From NCBI GenBank assembly GCA_937926025.1, contig CALANQ010000194.1:1-9546 (forward strand): DNA of 9,546 bases, written 5' to 3'. Of the stretch, positions 1-5,594 are shown one piece after another (position 1 is the first letter of the stretch; every line of letters starts with the position of its first letter). The translations under genes and the position numbers were made by a program. The stretch comes from an uncultured Acidimicrobiales bacterium. GTDB taxonomy: Bacteria; Actinomycetota; Acidimicrobiia; Acidimicrobiales; Iamiaceae. Under the pieces are notes generated by a model. The model did not search any database and had not been told where the DNA came from. It worked only from the letters and a program-made list of their open reading frames with translations.

Positions 1-88
1 CCCGTAGCGAGCTGGAGATCCATCACCGCTCGATGCCGGTCACGGCTCGGCGACGCCGGACCGCCGCGATCGCATCTAGGGTCCCGGC
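1..88. other. Window edge, no assignable gene
   Basis: This stretch lies upstream of the first gene. One plus-strand frame stays open from the window edge to a TGA at 90-92, which would overlap the ATG at 89 as ATGA. Its Arg-rich translation and weaker third-position GC do not convince me that it is the end of an upstream gene. A GGTCAC hexamer sits at 38-43, matching copies seen in other intergenic gaps here. Nothing else is recognisable. Confidence 0.4.
77..82 (+). promoter_or_regulatory. Predicted -10 element, leaderless start
   Basis: TAGGGT fits the actinobacterial -10 pattern TANNNT and ends six bases before the ATG at 89. Transcription would start at or beside the A of that ATG, giving a leaderless mRNA. 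This explains why no Shine-Dalgarno sequence precedes the gene. No clear -35 hexamer is visible. It is prediction by pattern only. Confidence 0.5.
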
Positions 89-322
89 ATGACCCTTGCC
101 GCTCTGGGCCCGGTGGCCATCTTCCTGGTGATCATCCTCATCGCCATCCCCGTGGTGGTGGCGATCGTGTTCCTCATCCGCCAGCGCGGGCTCGACGACA
201 GCACCCAGGCCGAGGCGTACCCGCCCGGCTGGGACGCGCCCCCCGGGACGCCGCCCGCTCCGTCGGGCCCCGGCGCCGGCGCCGACGACCCCGAGACCGA
301 CCCGGGTCCCCCACCGGCCTGA
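89..322 (+). CDS. Small single-pass membrane protein, unknown function
   Basis: I do not recognise a family for this 77-residue protein. Residues about 7-30 form one strongly hydrophobic membrane segment rich in Ile and Val. It is followed by Arg31 and Arg33 and then a Pro-, Gly- and Asp-rich tail to residue 77. By the positive-inside rule the tail should be cytoplasmic and the N-terminus outside. The tail looks disordered and has no Cys or obvious motif. Third codon positions are over 90 percent G or C, as in the clear genes here, which supports it as real. The ATG at 89 has no ribosome binding site but follows a TANNNT -10 at the distance expected for a leaderless mRNA. The next gene begins about 100 bases downstream with its own promoter, so the two are probably not one operon. 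It could be a small membrane anchor or regulator, but nothing in the sequence decides this. Confidence 0.7.
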   Translation: MTLAALGPVAIFLVIILIAIPVVVAIVFLIRQRGLDDSTQAEAYPPGWDAPPGTPPAPSGPGAGADDPETDPGPPPA

Positions 323-346
323 ACCGACCCGTTCCGACCGGGCATG

Positions 347-375
347 TTCCGATCGGCGGACCGGTCCCCTAGGTT
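347..375 (+). promoter_or_regulatory. Predicted promoter of the reader/zinc-ribbon gene
   Basis: A -35-like TTCCGA at 347-352 and a -10 TAGGTT at 370-375 are separated by exactly 17 bases. The predicted start site is near 382, giving a leader of about 38 bases to the ATG at 420. Two perfect palindromes fall in the promoter: CCGATCGG at 349-356 over the -35, and GGACCGGTCC at 358-367 in the spacer. Either could be an operator, though short palindromes are common at this GC content. Confidence 0.5.
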
Positions 376-383
376 CGGATCCC

Positions 384-399
384 CCGCACATCGGTGCGG
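384..399 (+). promoter_or_regulatory. 5'-UTR hairpin ahead of the ribosome binding site
   Basis: CCGCAC-ATCG-GTGCGG forms a perfect 6-bp stem with a 4-base loop. It would sit at the extreme 5' end of the mRNA predicted from the promoter just upstream. The ribosome binding site GGAGG at 407-411 follows after seven bases. It may stabilise the 5' end or tune translation. A hairpin of the same stem and loop size precedes the pilin gene. Confidence 0.45.
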
Positions 400-419
400 T
401 GGAGCTGGAGGTTCCGAGC

Positions 420-1061
420 ATGTGGGTCATCCGAGGAGGCGAGCAGGACGAGCGGATCGTCCGCTTCGTCGAGAACGGCGTCATCGGGGTGGACTACCCG
501 GAGGTGCCCGACGCGGAGATCCTGACCCGCTCGGAGATCCGCCGGTTCCTCGTGGGTGAGCGCACCACCGCGCAGCTCGATGCCGACGAGGCGATCCTCT
601 CGGCGTTCGTCCGGGAGATCCAGGTCGGCGAGTCGGTGCTGCTCCCCGACCTGTCGCGGGGCGAGGTCGTGGTGGGCTCGGTCACCGGGCGCTACGAGTT
701 CGACGGCGACGCCACCGACGGCGTGCACCACCGACGCAGCGTGGACTGGCTGGCCCGCCACCCCATCGACGATCTGCCGGCCGCCGTCCGGGCCACCGCC
801 CGGCCGAAGGCGGCGCTGCAGCAGCACCGCGACGCCGAGTGGTCCGGCTACCTGGCGCAGATCCGCGACGGCAGCATCGGCCGAGACCCCGGCGACCGCC
901 CGGTCCGCGTGGTGCCCGTCCCCCGGGCTCGGACCCCACGGACCCCGGCGGTGCCGAAGGTGAAGAAGCCCGTGCTCCAGATGCGCACCTGCGCCTCGTG
1001 CTTCCTGCAGACCCACCCCGACCGCATGCAGGGCGACTACTGCCTCGACTGCGCCGAGTAG
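420..1061 (+). CDS. Mrr-N-like reader domain protein with C-terminal zinc ribbon
   Basis: This is a 213-residue protein, probably cytoplasmic. Residues about 1-125 resemble the N-terminal domain of Mrr-type modification-dependent restriction proteins. Visible matches are an opening MWVIRGGE, an FVREIQVGESVLLPD segment near 62-76, VVVGSVTGRYEF near 81-92, and HHRRSVDWL near 100-108. That fold is related to PUA/EVE-like readers of modified bases. Residues about 125-185 are a charged, Pro-rich linker. Four Cys (191, 194, 208, 211; CxxC-x13-CxxC) make a zinc ribbon at the very end. No nuclease motif is present and no nuclease or methyltransferase gene lies nearby. I chose ATG 420 because GGAGG at 407-411 is well placed and the domain begins there; an in-frame GTG at 399 would overlap the hairpin and lacks a good site. 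Family resemblance is from memory. Binding to modified DNA or RNA is inference. Confidence 0.8.
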   Translation: MWVIRGGEQDERIVRFVENGVIGVDYPEVPDAEILTRSEIRRFLVGERTTAQLDADEAILSAFVREIQVGESVLLPDLSRGEVVVGSVTGRYEFDGDATDGVHHRRSVDWLARHPIDDLPAAVRATARPKAALQQHRDAEWSGYLAQIRDGSIGRDPGDRPVRVVPVPRARTPRTPAVPKVKKPVLQMRTCASCFLQTHPDRMQGDYCLDCAE

Positions 1062-1116
1062 CCCGTCAGCGGCATCGTCGAGCACCTCTCCGGCCACCCG
1101 TCCAGGGAGCATCGTT

Positions 1117-1140
1117 TCACCCCTTGTGACCTTCGCTCAC
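1117..1140. promoter_or_regulatory. Clustered TCAC/GTGA half-sites upstream of the pilin gene
   Basis: This relatively AT-rich part of the 183-base gap between the reader gene and the pilin gene contains TCAC (1117-1120), GTGA (1126-1129) and TCAC (1137-1140). These give inverted pairs with 5- and 7-base spacers. The second pair resembles a CRP/GlxR site (TGTGA-N6-TCACA) but the spacer is one base too long. I could not place a convincing TANNNT -10 for the pilin here, so the link to that gene is weak. Confidence 0.25.
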
Positions 1141-1208
1141 TCTCTGCGTTGATTTCAGTCCGAACGGCCCATTTCCCCAGGTCACAGGCTTCCGACAGGG
1201 TGAGAGCA

Positions 1209-1233
1209 GGTGCCGACCGGCACCGACGGAGGG
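1209..1233 (+). promoter_or_regulatory. Hairpin next to the pilin ribosome binding site
   Basis: GGTGCC-GACC-GGCACC at 1209-1224 is a perfect 6-bp stem with a 4-base loop. The ribosome binding site GGAGGG at 1228-1233 follows three bases later, 11 bases before the ATG at 1245. The arrangement could control access of ribosomes to the pilin mRNA. The conserved core of the c-di-GMP-I riboswitch, sometimes found before pilin genes, was looked for and is absent. Confidence 0.45.
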
Positions 1234-1244
1234 AACAAGCCCAG

Positions 1245-1553
1245 ATGCAGACGAAGCAGGCGCGCCGGCGCGTCCGAGACCGATCCGAGCGCGGCGCTGG
1301 GCTCGTGGAATACGCGCTGCTCGTGGCGCTCATCGCAGTGGTGTGCATCGCCGCCGTCACCTTCGTGGGCACCTCCGGCTCGGGTCGCCTCGGTGATGCC
1401 GGCGCGGGGCTCGGATCCGGCGATGGCGGCAGCACCTCCACCACCGACCCCGGCGGTGCACCCTCGGCCAGCACCTACACCAACCGGACCGCGTGCCTCG
1501 CCGCCGGGAAGGTCTGGATCATGGGCCGCTGCTACGAGCCGGAGTCCCCCTGA
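1245..1553 (+). CDS. Flp/TadA-type (type IVb) pilin-like protein
   Basis: A 102-residue prepilin. Residues 1-17 are a basic leader ending in RG. Cleavage by a TadV-type prepilin peptidase is expected between Gly17 and Ala18, because the next residues AGLVEY put Glu at +5 and Tyr at +6, the Flp signature. A hydrophobic helix (about 20-42) follows, which in the family anchors the subunit in the membrane and packs the pilus core. Unlike minimal Flp pilins of 50-70 residues, this one continues with a Gly/Ser/Thr linker and a C-terminal segment holding Cys84 and Cys96, which may form a disulfide outside the cell. Start ATG 1245 is supported by GGAGGG and by the leader; an in-frame TTG at 1149 would put a long tail before the signal. 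No tad/cpa assembly genes lie in the window, so secretion would need a machine encoded elsewhere. It is convergent with smc. Confidence 0.85.
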   Translation: MQTKQARRRVRDRSERGAGLVEYALLVALIAVVCIAAVTFVGTSGSGRLGDAGAGLGSGDGGSTSTTDPGGAPSASTYTNRTACLAAGKVWIMGRCYEPESP

Positions 1554-1555
1554 CC

Positions 1556-1591
1556 CGCGCTCGTCGTCCCTCGACCACCGGAACGAGCGCG
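1556..1591. terminator. Bidirectional terminator between the pilin gene and smc
   Basis: CGCGCTCGT at 1556-1564 and ACGAGCGCG at 1583-1591 form a perfect 9-bp stem with an 18-base loop. The hairpin lies three bases after the pilin stop and ten bases after the smc stop on the other strand. No T-run follows on either strand, as is common for actinobacterial terminators. Its position between two convergent stops makes the assignment likely. Confidence 0.7.
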
Positions 1592-1600
1592 AGGTGACCG

Positions 1601-4600
1601 CTAGTCCTTGACCTTCTCGCTGACCACCCTCGACGAGCCGCCGGGCTGCATGGTGACGCCGTAGAGGCAGTCGGCGGCTTCCATGGTGCGCTTCTGGTGG
1701 CTGACGATGATCAGCTGGGCCTCGGCGCGGAACTCGTGGATGAGGTCGAGGAAGCGGTGGAGGTTGACGTCGTCGAGGGCGGCCTCGACCTCGTCCATCA
1801 CGTAGAAGGGGCTGGGGCGGGCCCGGAACACGGCGAACAGGTACGCCAGCGCGGTGAGCGAGCGCTCGCCGCCTGACAGCAGCGAGAGCTTCCGGACGTT
1901 CTTGCCGGAGGGCCGGGCCTCGACCTCGATGCCGGTGGTGAGCAGGTTGTCCGGGTCGGTGAGCTTGAGCCGGCCCCGACCGCCCGGGAACAGGGTCTCG
2001 AACAGGTCCTGGAAGTTCTGCGACACGTCGGCGAAGGCCGAGGCGAACACGCTGACGATCTCGGCGTCGATGGCCTTGATCACCTTCGACAGGTCCCGAC
2101 GGGCGCTCTTCACGTCCTCGAGCTGGCCCTGCAGGAACTCGTGGCGCTCCTGGAGCGCCTGGAACTCCTCGAGCGCCAGGGGGTTGATGGGACCCATGAT
2201 CCGCAGGTCGCGCTCCAGCTCTCGCACCCGGGCGGAAGCGGAGACGTTCTCGGGGAGCTCCGGTGCCGGAGCGGCGATGGCCGCATCGGGCTCGCAGTCC
2301 AGGTCGCGGCGAAGGGCCTCGACCGCGGTCTCCAGGCGCAGACGGATCTCGGCGTCCTCCAGCTCCACGCGCTGCTGGCGCTCGCGCAGCTCGGCCAGGG
2401 ACCGCTCGGCGGTCTGGCGCTCCTTGCGGAGGCCGTCGAGCCGGTTGGACACCTCTCGGGTGGCCTCGGACTGGCGGCGCCGGCGGTCGCGCAGCTCCTG
2501 GAGCTCGCCTTCGACCACGGCCAGGCGCTCCGCCACGAAGGTGCGCAGCCGGGCGGTGGCCACCGCCCGGCGGTCCAGTTCCACCCGTCGGCCCTGGGCC
2601 TGCTCCCGCTCGACAGCGTGGCGCGACAGGCGCTCGTCCAGCTCGGCCGCCCGGTTCTTCAGGAACTGGCGCCGCTCCTCGAGCCCGGCGGTCTTCACCC
2701 CGAGGTCGATGCGCAGCTGGGCGACGGCCGCCGACCGCTCGTCGAGCCTGGCGCGGGCCTCGGCCATGGCCCGGCCCTGCTCGGCCAGGTGCGCCTCTTC
2801 GGCCTCGAGGGTGGGGAGACGGGCCTCCAGCTCGGCCTGACGGTCCGCGTCCCGGCGGGCCCGATCGGTCAGCTCGGCGGACTGGACCCGCACCTTCTCG
2901 GCCTCGGCCAGGGCATCGGTGTGATCGCGCTGGGTGCGGGCCAGGGTCTCGGTGGCGGCCTTCAGACGGGAGGCGTTCCGGTCGACGGCCCGGCCGGCCT
3001 CGGTCTCTGCGGTGCGGGCCTCGTCGTGGGCCTCGCGCATGGCCAGGGCGTGGCGGGCGGCCGACGCCGCCTCGGCGGTGGCGGCCTCCGCGTTGGCCTC
3101 GGCCTCGGCCAGCGCGGCACCGGTGGCACCGGCGCCGGCCGCGCCGACGCGCCAGCCGGTGGGCCCGAAACGATCTCCCGCCGGAGTGACGACGACGGCC
3201 GCCGGGTTGGCCAGGGCGAGATCGACGCCCTCGGTCCACGAGTCGACGACGACGGCGTTCCCCACGATGGCGTCGAGCAGTTCGTCGACGCCCGGGCGCG
3301 TGCCCCGGACGTGGCTGCGCAGCGACTGGCCGCCGGTGGCCGGTGCCGGGGCCTGCCGGGTTGCCCCGAGGGCGAGCACGGCGCCGGACGCATCGCCCGA
3401 CCGCAGCTCGGCGAGGGCCGCCCGGCCGGCGTCGACGGACTCCACCACGACGGCGGCGACCGCATCGGCGACCGCGGCCTCGAACGCTGACTCCCAGCCG
3501 GCATCGACGTGCACGACGTCCAGCAGGGTGCCGACGATGCCGTCGACACCCGCCAACCGCTCGGCGCCCGCCTTCGCCCGGGCCTGGTCCAGCGCCAGGC
3601 CGAGCGCCTCGGCACGGGCCGTCCAGGTGTGGACCGCGGCATCGGCCAGGCGGCGGGCCTCGTCGGCCGCCTCCCGGGCCGTCGCGGCAGCAGCACGAGA
3701 CTCCCCAGCCGCCGTGCGCGCCTGATCGAGCGCCTCGACGGCGCCGGTGGCCTCGGCCACCTCGGCCTCCAGCCGGTCGGCCTCGCCGGCCAGGCGGGCG
3801 ATCCGGGCATCGATGGCCTCGATGCGCTCGGCGGCCCGGCGAGCCTCGGTGGCGCTGCGCTCCACGGACGCCCGGACGGCCTGGAGCTCACCCCGCACCT
3901 CAGCGGCAGCGCCGGTGGGCGTGGCCACGCCCTCGGCCCACTCCCGGGTGAAGTCCTGCTGGGCCAGCTCCAGATCGGCCTCGGCCCGCTCGAGCTCGGC
4001 CGTCTCCGGTCCCAGCCCGGCGGTGAGCTCCTCGACATCGGCGAGCTCCCGCGCCAGGCGGGCCGCATCGGCCTCCAGGCTGGCGGTGACGTCCTGGTCG
4101 ACGGAGGCGCCGCGGTCGCGCTCGATGCCGCGCTCCCGCTCGGTCAGCACGGCCACCAGGCCGCGCGCCCGCTCCCGGAGGGACTCGAACCGCACGAGGG
4201 CGTCGCCGAGGTCGTCGCCGCCCATGGCCGACAGGGCCGCCTCGGTGGCGATGACGTCGGTGTCGAGCCGGCGGAGCCGCGCCCGCAGCTCCTTCTCCGA
4301 CGCCTCCAGCTCCGCCCGCTGGCGGGCGCCGCCCTCCATGCGGGAGCGCAGACGGGCGATCTCGGCCCCGGCGAGGTGGATGCGCAGCGCGGTGAGCTCC
4401 GCGACGACCGCGCCGTGGCGGCGGGCGGCGTCGGCCTGCTTCTCCAACGGCCGCAGCTGACGGCGGACCTCACGCAGGAGGTCCTGCAACCGGGTCAGGT
4501 TGCCCTCGGTGGAGGTGAGGCGGCGCTCGGCCTTCTCCTTGCGGCGCCGGTACTTCAGGACGCCGGCCGCCTCTTCGATGATGAGGCGGCGATCCTCGGC

Positions 4601-5059
4601 CCGGGCGTTGAGCACGGCATCGATCTGGCCCTGGCTGATGATGACGTGCTGCTGGCGACCCACGCCGGAGTCCGACAGCAGCTCCTGGATGTCCAGCATG
4701 CGGCACGGCACGCCGTTGATGGAGTACTCGCTGTCGCCGTTGCGGAAGAGGATCCGGGTGATGGTCACCTCGGAGAACTCGATGGGCAGCAGGCCGGCGG
4801 AGTTGTCGATGGTGAGCGACACCTCGGCCCGGCCGAGTGCCTGGCGCTTCTGCGTGCCGGCGAAGATGACATCGTCCATCTTCTGTGAGCGCACGGCGCT
4901 GGGCGCCTGGGCGCCGAGCACCCAGCTGATGGCGTCGACCACGTTGGACTTGCCGCTCCCGTTGGGACCGACCACCACGGTCACACCCGGCTCCATCACC
5001 AGGTTCGTGGCGTCCGCGAAGGACTTGAACCCCTTGATGGTCAACGACTTCAGGAACAA
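1601..5059 (-). CDS. smc: Chromosome segregation protein SMC
   Basis: Full-length SMC of 1152 residues, the ATPase core of the condensin that, with ScpA and ScpB, extrudes DNA loops and aligns chromosome arms. The N-terminal head carries Walker A GPNGSGKS at 31-38 and the ISQGQID Q-loop near 143. Coiled coils, very rich in Ala, Arg and Glu, run at about 165-495 and 650-1000. They flank a globular hinge of about 500-640 that includes GVDGIVGTLL and GPTGWRVGAAG. The C-terminal head has the ABC signature LSGGERS at 1061-1067, Walker B PFYVMDE with Asp1089 and Glu1090, the D-loop ALDD and switch His1121. All catalytic residues are intact. The start is a TTG at 5059 because the protein then begins MFLKSLTIKGFKSF, matching the family. 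GGAGG lies four bases upstream, rather close. Usual neighbours ftsY and mutM are not adjacent. ScpA and ScpB are not in the window. Confidence 0.98.
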   Translation of the reverse strand: MFLKSLTIKGFKSFADATNLVMEPGVTVVVGPNGSGKSNVVDAISWVLGAQAPSAVRSQKMDDVIFAGTQKRQALGRAEVSLTIDNSAGLLPIEFSEVTITRILFRNGDSEYSINGVPCRMLDIQELLSDSGVGRQQHVIISQGQIDAVLNARAEDRRLIIEEAAGVLKYRRRKEKAERRLTSTEGNLTRLQDLLREVRRQLRPLEKQADAARRHGAVVAELTALRIHLAGAEIARLRSRMEGGARQRAELEASEKELRARLRRLDTDVIATEAALSAMGGDDLGDALVRFESLRERARGLVAVLTERERGIERDRGASVDQDVTASLEADAARLARELADVEELTAGLGPETAELERAEADLELAQQDFTREWAEGVATPTGAAAEVRGELQAVRASVERSATEARRAAERIEAIDARIARLAGEADRLEAEVAEATGAVEALDQARTAAGESRAAAATAREAADEARRLADAAVHTWTARAEALGLALDQARAKAGAERLAGVDGIVGTLLDVVHVDAGWESAFEAAVADAVAAVVVESVDAGRAALAELRSGDASGAVLALGATRQAPAPATGGQSLRSHVRGTRPGVDELLDAIVGNAVVVDSWTEGVDLALANPAAVVVTPAGDRFGPTGWRVGAAGAGATGAALAEAEANAEAATAEAASAARHALAMREAHDEARTAETEAGRAVDRNASRLKAATETLARTQRDHTDALAEAEKVRVQSAELTDRARRDADRQAELEARLPTLEAEEAHLAEQGRAMAEARARLDERSAAVAQLRIDLGVKTAGLEERRQFLKNRAAELDERLSRHAVEREQAQGRRVELDRRAVATARLRTFVAERLAVVEGELQELRDRRRRQSEATREVSNRLDGLRKERQTAERSLAELRERQQRVELEDAEIRLRLETAVEALRRDLDCEPDAAIAAPAPELPENVSASARVRELERDLRIMGPINPLALEEFQALQERHEFLQGQLEDVKSARRDLSKVIKAIDAEIVSVFASAFADVSQNFQDLFETLFPGGRGRLKLTDPDNLLTTGIEVEARPSGKNVRKLSLLSGGERSLTALAYLFAVFRARPSPFYVMDEVEAALDDVNLHRFLDLIHEFRAEAQLIIVSHQKRTMEAADCLYGVTMQPGGSSRVVSEKVKD

Positions 5060-5084
5060 CGGTCCTCCATGCGTACCGGCCGGT

Positions 5085-5136
5085 CGGTCACCCTACTTTC
5101 CCCCGCACCAGCACTCGGAACGAGGAGACGGTCACC
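5085..5136. repeat. Two CGGTCACC copies in the smc/pentapeptide divergent gap
   Basis: CGGTCACC occurs at 5085-5092 and again in the same orientation at 5129-5136, with starts 44 bases apart. The first copy overlaps the predicted smc -10 and the second covers the predicted -35 position of the pentapeptide promoter. This suggests paired regulator sites. It is inference from position; the regulator is unknown. Confidence 0.4.
5090..5120 (-). promoter_or_regulatory. Predicted smc promoter
   Basis: Read on the minus strand, TAGGGT at 5095-5090 is a good TANNNT -10, identical to the one before the first gene of the window. A TTCCGA at 5120-5115 is a possible -35 with a long 19-base spacer; the same hexamer serves the reader gene with 17. 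The expected start near 5083 gives a leader of about 24 bases, which contains the GGAGGACC ribosome binding site. Confidence 0.5.
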
Positions 5137-5152
5137 GCTGGGACGCTCCCGC

Positions 5153-5158
5153 TACCGT
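5153..5158 (+). promoter_or_regulatory. Predicted -10 of the pentapeptide-repeat gene
   Basis: TACCGT fits TANNNT and would start transcription near 5165, about 19 bases before the TTG start. The ribosome binding site lies inside that leader. The -35 region at 5130-5135 reads GGTCAC, far from the consensus and part of a repeated CGGTCACC, so activation by a regulator bound there is possible. Confidence 0.4.
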
Positions 5159-5183
5159 GGCGGGATCGGCGAGAGGAGCGACG

Positions 5184-5570
5184 TTGTCGGGTCCGAAGGG
5201 GGTCAAGGGGTACCGGCTGGAGCCGTTCGCCCAGTGCCCCGGCGCCCTGCTCGACCACGTCCGCCTCAACGCCGCCAACCTCTACTCGATCGACTTCCGG
5301 GGTGCCTCGCTTCGCGACGCGCACCTGGCGGGGGCCCACATCGCCGAGGCGCGGCTGGGCGGTGCGGACCTCTCCGGTGCCGACCTCACCGGAGCGAACC
5401 TGAGCGGTGCGAACCTGGAGCGCGCCAACCTGACCGGGGCTGATCTCACCGGTGCCAACCTCAGCCGGGCGAACCTCACCGGCGCCAAGATCGCCGCCGC
5501 CCGGCTCGTCGGCGTCCGTTTCTGCAAGACGACCATGCCGGATCTGCGGGTCAACGACGCCGACTGCTGA
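5184..5570 (+). CDS. Pentapeptide-repeat protein
   Basis: A 128-residue soluble protein with no signal peptide. Residues about 28-113 are about 17 pentapeptide repeats of the A(D/N)LxX type (for example ADLSG, ADLTG, ANLSG, ANLER). These should coil into a four-sided beta-helix of roughly four turns. A short cap with Cys18 precedes them. The end FCKTTMPDLRVNDADC, with Cys114 and Cys128, resembles a C-terminal motif found in other pentapeptide proteins. Known relatives MfpA and Qnr mimic DNA and bind gyrase, but are around 180-220 residues, so this one is short for that role. The start is TTG 5184, preceded by AGGAG at 5174-5178. An ORF open far upstream into smc antisense is not coding. It is divergent from smc; any link to chromosome topology is speculation. 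Confidence 0.88.
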   Translation: MSGPKGVKGYRLEPFAQCPGALLDHVRLNAANLYSIDFRGASLRDAHLAGAHIAEARLGGADLSGADLTGANLSGANLERANLTGADLTGANLSRANLTGAKIAAARLVGVRFCKTTMPDLRVNDADC

Positions 5571-5594
5571 CCGCAGAGGCGGCTGCCGTGTCAG
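5567..5594. terminator. Possible bidirectional terminator spanning two stop codons
   Basis: CTGAC at 5567-5571 pairs with GTCAG at 5590-5594, and GCAG at 5573-5576 pairs with CTGC at 5583-5586. The 5-bp and 4-bp helices are separated by a small internal loop. The outer arms contain both stop codons of the convergent pentapeptide and FecR-like genes, which are only 20 bases apart. No T-run is present and the stem is modest. Confidence 0.4.

Noticed and set aside
1..23. Possible minus-strand gene starting at ATG 23
   Set aside because: Only seven codons are visible and there is no ribosome site.
369..1112. 247-codon minus-strand frame opposite the reader gene
   Set aside because: The plus strand has the ribosome site, promoter and zinc ribbon; the minus frame has low-complexity His/Asp-rich sequence.
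1062..1244. c-di-GMP riboswitch before the pilin gene
   Set aside because: The conserved GGACGCAAAGCC-like core is not present.
1182..3239. 685-codon minus-strand frame overlapping smc
   Set aside because: Arg/Gly/Pro-rich translation typical of a shifted frame of the smc coding sequence.
2141..3490. Long plus-strand open frame opposite smc (449 codons); similar frames at 3509-4888 and 1854-2840
   Set aside because: They are antisense shadows of smc in GC-rich DNA with no domains, odd composition and no ribosome sites.
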